NCBI GenBank assembly: GCA_003260075.1
Contig: QLIY01000193.1
Coordinates: 80,093 to 144,092 of the forward strand
Source of the DNA: Phallusia mammillata
Taxonomy: Eukaryota; Chordata; Ascidiacea; Phlebobranchia; Ascidiidae
Length of the DNA: 64,000 bases
Reading direction: 5' to 3'
Shown: positions 1 to 11,600 of the stretch, in pieces
Numbering within the stretch: position 1 is the stretch's first letter
Layout: every line of letters starts with the position of its first letter
Notes under the pieces: generated by a model
Told to the model about the DNA's origin: nothing
The model's input: only the letters and a program-made list of their open reading frames with translations
Databases searched by the model: none
Made by a program: the position numbers and the translations under genes

Positions 1-260
1 TGCTATGGTTGCTGGTCTGCGGCCCCCCCCCCCCAATTGCAAGCCATTTTGCCTGCCTTGTATGCTGCATATGTAGTAGGCCCCTCCTATGAAGCCTGTC
101 ATTGGTGTGAATCCCATCGCAGTCTAGATTTTTCTAATCTGTGCCTTGCCATATAAGAATGGTTGGGAGAGTGGCTTGGTTCAATGGTTGGAAGAGTAGC
201 ACCTTCAATGGGGCAGATGTTCTGTGATTTATGTATGAGTATGCTATGGTCGCTGGTCCC
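1..260. repeat. Poly-C junction with direct repeat (left edge)
   Basis: A 12-C run at 23-34 separates a truncated left arm (1-22) from a right arm whose bases 242-260 repeat the same motif (tgctatggtYgctggtc). The rest of the left arm lies outside the window. Confidence 0.6.
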
Positions 261-436
261 AGTATGAATGAAAGTATCTTAGCAAAATAAGTGTTAATGT
301 TGGGTATTTAGCAAAATACTTATATGATGCATTAAATGACCAGAATGTAATAAAATCTTGGGGTGGATGTAGCATTCAAATAGACTTTAAATGTAAATGT
401 TGTAACTGAAACTGACACAGTTAGAAAACAACTTAC

Positions 437-3400
437 CCAACATTTGCGCAGCTAGGTTTGGTTGGTAAGGCATTTCAGTGTCTGAAAACAAATCAGTATA
501 AAAACAAAATATAGTTGAAAAGAATGATAAATAACGTCTGTTACCAGAGTTGTATGTTGGTGGGTGTGGGCTGTTAGCAACACTGTTCCCATCAGGATCT
601 TGTGCTTCACTGTCCTCACTGATATATCCAGCTGGTGGAGTATCTGTTAAGAAATTGTTTTCAATGTCTATAGAAAACACTGGGTAACTTTGCTACATTG
701 TTTGAGAAAGCATGATGTATTGGTAATAAAATGAAAAAAAAACTTATACTTATGGCTTCATAACCAGGGAGTCGAACTGGAACTGAACCCGAACCCGCAA
801 ACTGGTTTAAGAGGTTTATTTCATTAAACCCGAACTGCTAATAACGATTTCCTAAAAACCCGAACCAGAGTTAAACCTTTACAGGGCGTATCAAAAATAA
901 CAATAAACTGTCAAATTTCTTCTGCCCTAACCTCAACCGAACCCGAACCAAATCTAAACCCCTAAAAACAAAGTGAACCCGAACCGAACCTGAACCCATA
1001 TGATAAGCTGTTCGACTTATAACACTTAAGTAAACCAATGATTTGTGTTTTCTGAAGCAACACATGGTCAATAAAATAGTCCCCCCCCCCATAACACTTA
1101 AGTAAACCAATGATTTGTGTTTTCTGAAGCAACACATGATCATGGTCAATAAAATAGAGACAAAAAATTACCTGGAATCCCAAATTTTGGTGATGGCTCG
1201 AGTCCGCTAAATGTTTCATTTGGAATATTGCTGCCTTCAATATTTATGGGAGGAAGCTGATCTCGAGAGGGAACTGGTTCAGTTGACTTGGGAACAAGAA
1301 CGGGAGGCAAGGCTGCAAAAAATCAACCAGTTGTTCAACAAGCTTACTACAAAGCTTGAGTTCAAAAGCCAATACCCAAAGTACATGATTTATGGACTTT
1401 CTTGACATTACTGAAACTTTTCGGTAAATATGAATGACAAATTGTCTGTATGTTCTGATTGTTGTTTTTTACTGATACACTTCAATTATGGTTACAAGAA
1501 TGACCTTAAAGTTATAGCTTTTGCTAAACTACACAAATACTTCTTCTACTTACATACAGTGGTTTAAACTTGTTCTCAGATGTTTACACATAAGTTTCAA
1601 ATAAACATAGAAAAATATGCCCAGATACAATACAATCCCCCCCCCCTTTACTGATACACTTCAATTATGGTTACAAGAATGACCTTAAAGTTATGGCTTT
1701 TGCTAAACTACACAAATACTTCTTCTACGTACATAGTGGTTTTAAACTTGTTCCCATATTAAAAATCATTTCGAAACAGTGGTGTACCCAAGGGTTTTTT
1801 TTGGGGGTCCGGACCCCCCCCTTTTTAAAAAGTTGTGCGTAAATTAAATAGGCCCAAATCGCCCCCCCCCCACCTGGAATCCCAAATTTTGGTGATGGCT
1901 CGAGTCCGCTAAATGTTTCGTTTGGAATATTGCTGCCTTCAATATTTATGGGAGGAAGCTGATCTCGAGAGGGAACTGGTTCAGTTGACCCCCCCCCCCA
2001 CCTGGAATCCCAAATTTTGGTGATGGCTCGAGTCCGCTAAATGTTTCATTTGGAATGTTGCTTCCCTCAATGTTTATGGGAGGAAGCTGATCTCGAGAGG
2101 GAACTGGTTCAGTTGATCCCCCCCCCCAAAAAAATTGTTGGACCCCCCCTTTAAAAATTTCTGGATACGCCCCTGTTTCCAAATATAGAGTTTCAGTCAT
2201 CTACTAAGATATTAACGACCTTTTGCGTAATATGTTTATATTCCGCAAATTCTAAAAGGAAAATCTCAGCGAAACTAGCAATATTTTACAGCAGAAAGAA
2301 AAACATCGAATAATAATATACCATTAATCAGTTGTGTAACGTAGTTTTGATGCAGTATACACTTGGATATACAGTATACCCTGTTGAAGAGCACTGGTTT
2401 ACTATTTCCGAGATGTTTACACATAAGTTTCAAACAAACATAGAAAAAGATGCCCAGATACAATACAATATATATATATATACGAAGAAACTATTTACCT
2501 GGGGCCTCTACTTTATTGTAATGAAAAGGTTGAATGCAAATTTCATTAGCATTTTTTTCAAAACTATGTTCGCAAGATGAAATGCTTGATAATTCCACTG
2601 CGGACTTCAGATGGGGAAAACGCCAGAATCTACAAGCCCAGACATGTGGCAAAACCATGTTCCGAGAACTGAAAAATATGTAATTGTGAGTTAATACGAA
2701 TCAAAACATTGCATTAAAAAAATTCTAAGACTAGTTGGTATAAATTAATCAATTCTATTTGTTCAATTTTTAACACAAAATGCCTACTATAGCGAAACAA
2801 AAAATCCCTATTTGAATATGTATAACCTACCAGAAAAAACATAATATGTTTCTTGAAAATACACATTGTGCCTCCTAAAGATAAATGGACAAAATACTGC
2901 ACACTTGAAGGAATATATATGTACACCAGTGCTTAGGGTATCTCTAAACCAGTGGTTCTGAACCGGTGGTAAACATACCACCAGTGTTCTGCCGGAGCTT
3001 TGGAGGTGGTAGCGAGTAGCTTTTTGCTATACCTAATTCAAACCAGATCATAAAACTTAACTGACCCAACCGAAAAGCCCTGGTTTTGGGCAAAACCGAT
3101 GTCTTGAACATCTTTGGAAACTGCTCACTTTGCTGGTTTCAGATATATATATATATACTGTCCAAGTCAAGAAGAATCGGCCTATGTCCTTTGGTGGTAT
3201 GCACCCCCCCCCCAAAAACATAATCTGTTTCTTGAAAATACACATTGTGCCTCCTAAAGACAAATGGACAAAATACTGCAGACTTGAAGGAATATGTACA
3301 CCAGTGGTTAGGGTATCTCTAAACCAGTGGTTCTCAACCGGTGCCTATGTCGTCTGGTGGTATGCGATCAGTATGGGGTTGAGAACCACTGCTCGACACA

Positions 3401-4921
3401 AATCTTACAGGCGCAACTAAACTTGGTGATGGGACGATACCAGGTTTTGAAGCGAGTACCGATACCGAGTACCACATGCATATACCTTCGATACCGAGTA
3501 CTTAAGTGTAGGGTTGTACTTAGTTGTATATCACTGGTTAATTTATCTGCCATGGTCGGGGTACAGACGTGCACACACACATGCCGAAAAATGTAATCAC
3601 CACATGATAGCGAAAAAAATATACGTAACCTAGCGGAACTTTTTCCCGATTTTGTGCTGTCCAAAGCAAATATTGGCCAAAAGTTGCCCACATTCTTATG
3701 GTGTAAATCGGCCTTCGGTACTCGCATGTTGGTATCGAAAACTGAGACAAAATATTTCGATACCGAGTACGAGTATCGATACCACTGAAATCGTTCGATA
3801 CCGAGTACTGAGTACTCGTCCCATCACTAACTAAACTTGACTAAACTAAAACATGATTACTTATTCTTTTGACTCACTCTTACTGGAACCTTGTACTCAA
3901 CTTCATATTAGTGACTCTCATTCAACATCTACTGCACCTGAAACACTAATAAAAACTTAGCCTTTTTTTTACACTGTTCTAATGGTACAAATGCAAATGC
4001 CCTAGGTGCCTTTGAATCTCAACAACAACGACATTGTATTTTTTTTAGAATGTAAATCCTATTAATGTCAACTTACTCTCCATTTGTGTTGATAACATCT
4101 GGATTTTCCCATAAAGTTTTCCATTCAGAACTGTAAAAAACATAAAAATTGTAAATCACCTGGACATTATTATTACCTGTTTCAACTAGTTATTTTCAAC
4201 CTTTTTCATCTGGATGACTTTTTAGCAAATCAGTGTAAATGTTGCCCCTCTTTCAACAATTTCCATTGTTTTTTTAACAATAAAAAGATTAAAGTTGTAT
4301 TTTAGGCAAAAAAGAATAGAAGATACCAAAACAAAACCCATTGTAGATTATATGTACTTTTATTTTTATCAAAAGCCTGTGCTGCCCCAGTAAAATAGCA
4401 AACAGCCCCCAATGGGGTCGCAACCCATATGCTGAAAATCACTGGTTTGAAGTCAAAAAACTTTTAAAATACTTCAAAACTACAGAAAAACGAAAATAAA
4501 ACAGCTTACATTGATACAGTAACACATTGTGTATGCGATGTTCTGTCCGTTACAGCTTTTTCCAAATCATCCAACATCTTCCCTTTCTTGACCTTCTTGA
4601 TAAGTGCTCTAAGAAACTTTTCTGTCTGCNGGTCGCAACCCATATGCTGAAAATCACTGGTTTGAAGTAAAAAAACTTTTAAAATACTTCAAAACTACAG
4701 AAAAACGAAAATAAAACAGCTTACATTGATACAGTAACACATTGTGTATGCGATGTTCTGTCCGTTACAGCTTTTTCCAAATCATCCAACATCTTCCCTT
4801 TCTTGACCTTCTTGATAAGTGCTCTAAGAAACTTTTCTGTCTGCTTTTGTTCGGGGTACGACAGTTCGAGCGTTTTTGCCCCGAGCAGCTTTTTTACGGT
4901 AGTAGTATTAAACATGTTCAT
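437..4921 (-). CDS. Smad2/3-like TGF-beta signal transducer, MH1 and linker (C-terminus off window)
   Basis: A receptor-regulated Smad: in the family these carry TGF-beta/activin signals from the membrane to the nucleus. Exons on the minus strand: 4921-4725 (start Met), 4130-4077, 2668-2499, 1312-1172, 643-545 and 481-437. All phases join. Exon 1 has the MH1 opening (TTTVKKLLG, then a Lys-rich helix, then QCVTVS). Exon 3 has LPHVWACRFWRFPHL followed by SSCEHSF and EICIQPFHYNKVE, so the three Cys and one His that bind zinc in MH1 are present. Exon 4 starts LPPVLVP, the conserved MH1-linker boundary. Exon 5 carries TPPAGYISED, matching the PPGYISEDGE linker of Smad2/3. The DNA-binding hairpin (LDGRLQVSHRKG in Smad3) is not encoded; the chain runs NGDSRNMVLPHV instead. 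Exon 2 is a 54-nt cassette with symmetrical phase. MH2 must lie left of base 437. Copies of exons 1 and 4 at 4512-4629 and 1872-2117 are duplicates. The family call is strong; the exact paralogue is uncertain. Confidence 0.9.
1019..1160. repeat. Poly-C junction: 62/70-bp direct repeat
   Basis: Arms 1019-1080 and 1091-1160 flank ten C (1081-1090). The right arm has a 6-bp insertion (gatcat region). It lies in the Smad intron between exons 4 and 5. Confidence 0.7.
1467..1745. repeat. Poly-C junction with arms differing by a transposon
   Basis: The left arm starts at 1467 and runs into sequence matching 2405-2470 before the C run at 1637-1646. The right arm from 1647 instead enters the hAT-like element at 1777. 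The left arm therefore represents an allele without the insertion. Confidence 0.65.
1777..2175. mobile_element. hAT-type element carrying duplicated Smad exon fragments
   Basis: The ends are CAGTGGTGTACCC and GGATACGCCCCTG. The flanking 8-bp duplications are tttcgaaa (1769-1776) and tttccaaa (2176-2183), 7/8 identical. The interior contains G/C-runs typical of this element class plus two copies of Smad exon 4 (about 1872-1988 and 2000-2117), each bounded by C runs. The exon copies have no acceptor AG and look like assembly insertions rather than captured sequence. Confidence 0.6.
2834..3366. repeat. Poly-C junction, arms differing by an insertion
   Basis: Left arm 2834-3203, ten C at 3204-3213, right arm 3214 to about 3366. 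Both contain the stretch about 40 bp after the start that reads cacattgtgcctcctaaag. The left arm is longer between the cagtggttct and ggtggtatgc motifs. Confidence 0.65.
3325..3391. mobile_element. Short hAT-type MITE remnant
   Basis: 67 bp with inverted ends CAGTGGTTCTCAACC and GGTTGAGAACCACTG (perfect 15 bp). The flanks ctctaaac and ctcgacac match at 6/8, so the target duplication has decayed. Confidence 0.6.
3424..3829. mobile_element. hAT-type MITE, TGGTGATGGG ends
   Basis: 406 bp with ends TGGTGATGGGACGATACC and GGTA-type mirror ...GTCCCATCACTA. It is flanked by a perfect 8-bp duplication ACTAAACT (3416-3423 and 3830-3837). The interior repeats the motif gataccgagtac in both orientations. 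It lies in the Smad intron between exons 2 and 3; open frames inside it are not genes. Confidence 0.85.
4187..4444. mobile_element. hAT-type MITE in Smad intron 1
   Basis: Ends TAGTTATTTTCAACC and GCTGAAAATCACTG are imperfect inverted repeats. Flanks gtttcaac (4179-4186) and gtttgaag (4445-4452) match at 6/8. The right end is repeated after the n at 4630. Confidence 0.55.
4418..4842. repeat. Direct repeat across a single n, partial copy of Smad exon 1
   Basis: 4418-4629 is repeated almost exactly at 4631-4842, joined by one n at 4630. The left copy holds a truncated exon 1 (about 4512-4629) without a start codon. Only the right copy is complete. Confidence 0.85.
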
Positions 4922-5002
4922 TTTTACTTAAAAAAATCTGTACTAAAGAATAAAAACAACCTGTATATAAAAAACGCCAAATAAATAACAGACAATATTT
5001 AA

Positions 5003-5374
5003 GGGCTGCTCTTAAATATGCCATCTACGCAATCTATACGCAATAAACTAAAAAAACTAACTAAGATGTTGACAGTTAGGGCTATTAGGGTCTGGGTGAG
5101 GGTTTATAACAAACATAACTATATAATTTAATCTCAGATACATTTTGGGCTTAATTTTCTTACAAGTGTGAACATGCGGCACCATACAGTATTTAGTACC
5201 ACTCTCAACACACATGTGAATATTAAGCCTAAACTGGGCATCTAAAACTAAATTATAGTGTTATTTTCATTATAAACCCTCACCCAGACCCTAAAAGCCC
5301 TAACCGTCAACATTTTTAAAAGTTGCATATGTTTTATAAGTATTGTGTATAGATTGCGTATTTTAGAGGAGCCC
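5003..5374. mobile_element. Foldback MITE, nearly full-length palindrome
   Basis: The left half (GGGCTGCTCTTAAATA, later gttagggct, then gggtctgggtgagggtttat) is mirrored in the right half, where ataaaccctcacccagaccc and agccctaac appear in order before ...GAGGAGCCC. Flanks atatttaa (4995-5002) and gtatttaa (5375-5382) match at 7/8. No coding potential is visible. Confidence 0.75.
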
Positions 5375-5382
5375 GTATTTAA

Positions 5383-7503
5383 CAGGAAAAGAGACCAAAA
5401 TCAACGAAAATTTAAAAACATCTATAATAAGTTTTAAGCCACAGACATTTGTGGATCCTTTATTTTCAATACGAAATAAAATGAAATGTCAGTTTTTGTC
5501 TGATTTAAATAGATATGCTGACCATCTTTCATTTGTGAACAATAGAACATATTTCTGGAAAGTTTATGCACATTAGTATAAAAATAACTTTTAGGTGTTT
5601 AAACAAGGTTCACTTCAGAATGTTTCACTAAAGAAATCATACAAAAGGAAATCCTTAAATGTTTTTACTTCTCGCTTAACTATAAAATTTAAAACCAGAA
5701 AGACTAACAACAAACAAAACCTCATTTTATTATGATACTCGGTTTTGCTACTTTGACAAAATTGATTCCAGAATCCAGACTCATATTTTGTAAGAAATAC
5801 AAATGTTGACCATTCCAAAACTCCAAAAGTAGTCAAAATCTTCAATATTTCCAACCTGTTTATTGTTCATTTGTTTATGTTGTTAAAAATGTGTGCATTT
5901 TTTCTATTATTTTAATTTTTGGTAAAAAACTCCCAAATCACTAAGGAAAACTATGCCGTCTGTTTAATCTGTTAAAAAAGCGAATTAATCTTTACCGACG
6001 TTTAAGGACGGTGTTATTTACAGGGCAAATTTCAAAACAATTGCAGCGTTTTTGCAAAACGTTTTTTACATGCAATGCAAAACAACAATGAATGGTTTCC
6101 TAAAAATACTGCAACTACTACGTATATCGGTTGCCAAATTACGCACATTTTTAAATATTTATTTCGAAAAGGGGTCAACGTCGCCAATCTTTAAATCTTG
6201 TTTAATTAAAATATTTTTATGTTTGTAAAGTGTTCTGCGAATATCTTTTGAAAGTCCAGCTTTCTAAAAAATTAATGGTAAAAGTCACCTAGATCTGCTT
6301 CCATATGTAGGTATGTGGTATGCAAAAATATTTTAGATAGGTTACCTACGTTTAAATTATATGGTATTGTATACAGTGAAGACCGACGTAAAGAGAGGCA
6401 TTTGGACATTCAACTCAAGAACCTGGTAAAATAGCAAGTCTAATATTTTATTGATCACGTCCAGCCTGTGTATCGGACTTTGGACTTTAGTAGGCTACCT
6501 CGTAGGTTGACGTAGGCTATACTGCATCGTATGTGTGATCGCGCCTTCCCCAGGCTGCGCTATGGAAAACTTACACAATTTTATTTGAAAATATTTGCTA
6601 TCTGACTATAGGTGCACAGAAACTGGGGATTAGCGATCCGGTTGTGTTTTTCGTAGTATAAGTGTTTCGATATTTGAACCGAAAGTTTCGGATTAAACCG
6701 AACTTTTCATCGCATGACACCGATACTTTAATTTCCTAAAGCGGCAACAGAAACGCAACCAGCAAAAAAAACTTTTGCGGAGTATTAAAAAGTAAGAGCG
6801 ACGTTGTCAGTTAAACATTTTGCGTTTTGTGCAGCATAAAAATCGTAACATACGGTATTATTTTTCACTTAGGCTACGACTTTATAACAACAATTAACGA
6901 ACACAATATGTTTTAAAACGTCAACCAAATGTTTCAAATTCGCTCAGACTCAGGCGAAATTTTGTAACTCATTTGAACCCAAAGTTAAAGAAATGATAAA
7001 AAGTCTGAGGCCTGTTAACAAAAAGTTGGAGAGAAAAGTTCTGTCTTCGTTCTTTTAACTGCGTGACGATTTTTAGCTCCCTTTCTCGAAATATAAATAG
7101 ATTTTGAAAACCGCAAATTAACCAAGTTTTAAACATTTGGTTTTTTGAAAGTCCTCGACAACATATAATCATGATTGGAATGACCCACTTCAAGTTATCG
7201 TGTAGCGGTAGACCTCTAAAACCTAAGAAGAAAGGCACATAAGTTTTTTCTCACAAAGCACATGTGAACAGGTAAAATATGAAACAAATTTTTGCTTAAA
7301 GTCCAACACTAGACACATAAAAGTCCAACACTAGACACATAAAATTAGAATATATATTTAACCTTAGTTACAAGCACGTTTAATAATATGCAAATAACTT
7401 AATAAATTTCCTACCGTGACAAAATTACGATGGAAGCCTTTTTAGACCCTATAATAAAATTTACAGTTTGCTCGTATGCAGTTGATGTTATATTCGTTTA
7501 TAT
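5383..7503. other. Gene-free stretch upstream of the Smad start
   Basis: AT-rich sequence between the Smad first exon and the MITE at 7504. It must hold or border the Smad promoter, but I see no convincing TATA element or conserved exon. Open frames here have no recognisable domain. Confidence 0.4.
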
Positions 7504-7985
7504 TAGTGATGTGCCGAATATTCCGTTTGTCGAATTTATTCGGTCGAACCGGCTATATTTACAAAGATTCGGTTTAGTTTGAGTAATTTGTTGCGATTTG
7601 ACCGAAACCGAATCTGATACGAACTGAAATTTAAAGCATAAACTTGTCATTTCTGCTTAGTAGGGCACCAAACACACTTTCTATCTACGCGATAACTAAA
7701 ATTTCGTCAATTATTATTATTTTCAAACCATTATCGTTTTTCCCACTTCAGATCAAACGTCAGTAATTCATTGGCATGTTGGCAACCATGGTCTTGCAAC
7801 CTTAAACCCTACATAACTGAAATGAAAATAAAACACAACTATTCTGTTATGTATACCACCATTATTTGCGAGGTAGAAAAATTTACGTTTTCATGTCAAA
7901 CACGTGGCATAAGACTTCGCGAGACGTCATACATAATTCGGTTGCTTCGGCCGAACCCAAATTAAGCCGATTGGGTTCATCTCTA
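7504..7985. mobile_element. hAT-type MITE, TAGNGATG...CATCTCTA family
   Basis: Ends TAGTGATGTGCCGAATATTC and GGGTTCATCTCTA, with repeated TTCGGT/ACCGAA motifs inside. Flanks gtttatat (7496-7503) and gtttatgg (7986-7993) share 6/8. It is an older relative of the copy at 51650-52106. Confidence 0.7.
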
Positions 7986-8478
7986 GTTTATGGTGAGTGC
8001 AAGGTTATTCGTGATTATATAACAAACTACATCCATATATTGCCCACTTGAAATTATTTTTAAATATTGCCTGTGGCGCAATAACACAAAACCGTCGCCA
8101 CTTTGCACTGCGGTCATGGGATTTAAAAAGGGCTTTCATCTATTCATTTAAATCCGGAAAAAGACGTCATCACTGGTCGGTTGTCAATGAGCCCACTGTT
8201 TATTTCTTACCACGCGAAATTAGACTTTTTCCAACACGAAATAAGGATCTGTCAAAAGATATAGTTAGCAAAGGAGGCTGCACCCACGCAAAAATAAATA
8301 GGGTTTTTCCTGTAGATTGTGGTGGATGACGTTTTTAAGAAGATTGGGTGTTATGACATCAGCTTCGTCCGTATAAAACGGTGCAACCTGCAGCAATGCA
8401 ACCATTCGTTTTCTGAGCAGGAAAAAAGGAACTATAGGTTCAGTATAAATGAACTTTGTAACCTTATAGAGACGGGTT

Positions 8479-8646
8479 CAGTGGTGGGATTCAGCCGGTT
8501 CGCGCCGGTTCTATAGAACCCTTTATGGGATAAACGAACCGGTTAGCATTACTGGTTACTGTCAATTGACTTTTTGTAACAGAACCGGCTGAAAAATATG
8601 ATTTTTGTGATAGAACCGGCTGTAAAAAAATTGAATCCCACCACTG
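8479..8646. mobile_element. hAT-type MITE, CAGTGGTGGGATTCA family
   Basis: 168 bp with inverted ends CAGTGGTGGGATTCA and TGAATCCCACCACTG. It is flanked by a perfect 8-bp duplication GACGGGTT (8471-8478 and 8647-8654). The interior has repeated AACCGG and the core gttagcattactggttact, shared by all family members in the window. Confidence 0.9.
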
Positions 8647-8654
8647 GACGGGTT

Positions 8655-11600
8655 AGATTAGAAGTTAAATAAAACCAAATATTTTATTGTGAAAACGTTT
8701 TTTTATGTAATATTTGCACCAGAAAACTTTAAATTTACAATTTTATTTTGGCAATTTTTGTTTTTGATTACTAAAGTTTAGACCACTTTTAAGCGAAAGG
8801 AGTTTGGGGCATTTTTTTAATTTCAAATAACTGCGGGATTTTTAAGCATTAAAATGTGATTTCGTGATTAATACAACGCTTTATTTAATGACTTTTTCGA
8901 ACCTTGGTAAGTATAGTGTGTCGGTATTCTTTATTTAAAAAGCGATAGAGCAGAGAAAATAGATTTTCTAAAAAGCGCATTTGCAGAAAAATTTCAACCA
9001 AAATTGCAAATCATTTTATAAATTTACAGGAGGCTAATTATGGCGTCATCGCAGATTGATTCACAATAAACGCGATAATTGCTGCTTTCTTAAAAATTCC
9101 CGCCGTACTTATATATAAGCCACCACCAAAAAGAAAAAAGTTTAAAAATGTGAAACAGTGGCGGTTTGTGTGGCTAGTCTTGTGGTGTGCGGCTGAAATC
9201 GGGTTTTTTCAGTTTCAGATAAAACATGTTCTTATCGCTTAGGCGCGGTTTTGCGATTGCGAACAGATTAACAATGGTAAATTAGGTCAATAAAAATGCG
9301 TGACGATTTTTGTTGACGCCAGCGTAACTACTAAAAAAGTTTGAGCAATTTGTTAAAACTAGAAATGTTACAGATGTCGCAGAAAAAGCAATTGTCAGAT
9401 ATAAAGTATTAAACTAGCATTGTTTAAGCCAGCTTCATTATTGTGTTAAACAAAGATTGTGTATATTTATTTTGTATTGTTTGGTGGACGAAATTGTGCC
9501 ATTTAATTTTACATTCATTGATGACACGTGCTTTTTCTTCCATTTAGCGTTTCATATTGGTAAAATATTAGCATAAATAAGTTTTAATATAAAAGAGGCA
9601 AGTACAAAAGTGTAGCAGATTTACGAAAAGTCATTTCATTTGAATTTTTGACATATCAAAGTGTTTTAATAATCTAAAATCGATCTAACCACGCAGGTTC
9701 ACTGGGGTGTAATTCTGTTTTGCCGAGATTTTGTGATTTGCGGGGCCGTAATATTTACCCTGTAAACAGTAAACCGGTTGCCATGGGCCACAGTAACGAA
9801 AAATAAAAATGTCAAAAGGTCGTTGTCAGATTTTTATGATATAACGATCGTATAACGTCGTTTTGCACGAAAATTTACGATCTTGTGGCGAAATAGATAA
9901 GGATATAATGTGTCATATTTTAGATTAAAAGTTTTAGTTAATCTTGACATCATTTTAGATTAAAGATTGCACACTTGTATGATGCGTAACGTGAAAACAA
10001 TTACGTCCCAGAAACGAATGTATGATACTTTTGAAAAAAAGTTTTTATTTTGTGTTAAGTAGTTTTATATAGATGAAAAAAATCGTTTACCAAGCGTTTA
10101 AAAATATAAACTTAAAAAAAATGAACAACACATAAAAAAAAAACTTAAAAATTTCATTTTTGCACCTTATTGCATGTTTGAGAATTTAAAATACATATCG
10201 CATGACAAGATTATCAAACGGCTACTTTTAATTCCGAATTTGCGCAGTCAACTATGTAAAACTGTAAATCCCAAAAAGAACATCATATTTGTCACGTATA
10301 CAAGCTCGTGGACCGAAGTTACGGTTTCACAATAAACCTAATCCGCCTAAAAATAGCACAAAAATAACCGATTAACTGCAAGCTTTACAGAAGGTGACAT
10401 AAAACAATGACGACACGACGTAAAAAGTTGCCACTTCGCGAAAAGTTTGTTGCGTAACATTGTACTTTTTGCAACAGGTTCATTCCAAAACCGCTTTGAG
10501 CCTTTAAAAATAGATTGCATGGGTTTATATTAGCATCAAAGAGTTTCCATTATTTTATACGTTTTAAAAGGCACATATAACTGTCATAAAAGCAAGCGCT
10601 TAACGTGAGTTTATTATAACAACTTGAATTGAACGAAGTAAGCATGTAAGGTATTGAAAGGCCTTCAGCAATAAATACAAAGTAGTGAGAGTATAGAAAT
10701 CAAATTAAGCAATTCTGTAATAGGTTATTAAGTCTCACTACTATATGGAACTAGAAAGGTTGTATTGCTTAAAAGCCGTTATTCTGGACGTTTGTGACAA
10801 AGAATGTGGTAAAATGTAATAATATTATACGTGTGTGTTAAATTACGCAAAAAGTATAAGTTCGTGTCAACTAGTATAATTTTAGTGACGAATCATTATT
10901 TTTTCCAATATGTGTAAATCATTTGCAAGTTGGCACCGACGGTCGAGCCGCAGGCAAATACCTTAAAACCCACAGAACTATGATCATAATGATATGCAAC
11001 CATCCTGTTGTATTAAGACTACTGTTTGTCTAGAAGCAAAAGTACTTCAGTCTTCGATGGATTACCAAAAATAAATCAGTTTCTAAATCAATGTTACTCA
11101 AAGCCAAACCCTTGCCCTAGGAAGGTACGATCTTTGTAAAAAAAATTGCTTTGAAAAATTGACGACATTTGTTTACTACAAATCCTGATAAGATTTTGAT
11201 GTTGTTTGCCAATAGCAATTTCAAGCAGATAACCACTCCCTTAAAAAACATGTGATGCAGTTTGGTGTTCGTGGGGTCAAGGTGTGGTTTATGTATCTTG
11301 ACATCAGCCCTTAATATGAAAACAATGCGAACGTTTTATTTCCAAGTTCCATTTTATTTTGGGAAACACTTTTGTGTATTTGTATATAGGTGTGTACATC
11401 TAATGACGACCTGCTCTTGTGGCTTAAAAAATGACATTCGCCGGCGAGGTTAAAAGTGTAACAAATCTAATTTAAGACAGCAACCCAGTATTCCGAATTT
11501 TTGTGCGGTAAATTTGCGAATTTTAGTAATTTAAAAATGTAAGAACGTGTTTTACAACAAATCAAATTAAAAAAAAAATTTTGAAGAAGGTTTGCCGAAG

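Noticed and set aside
871..1240. Minus-strand frames with an internal repeat (MCCFRKHKSLVYL)
   Set aside because: The repeat comes from the poly-C duplication at 1019-1160 inside a Smad intron.
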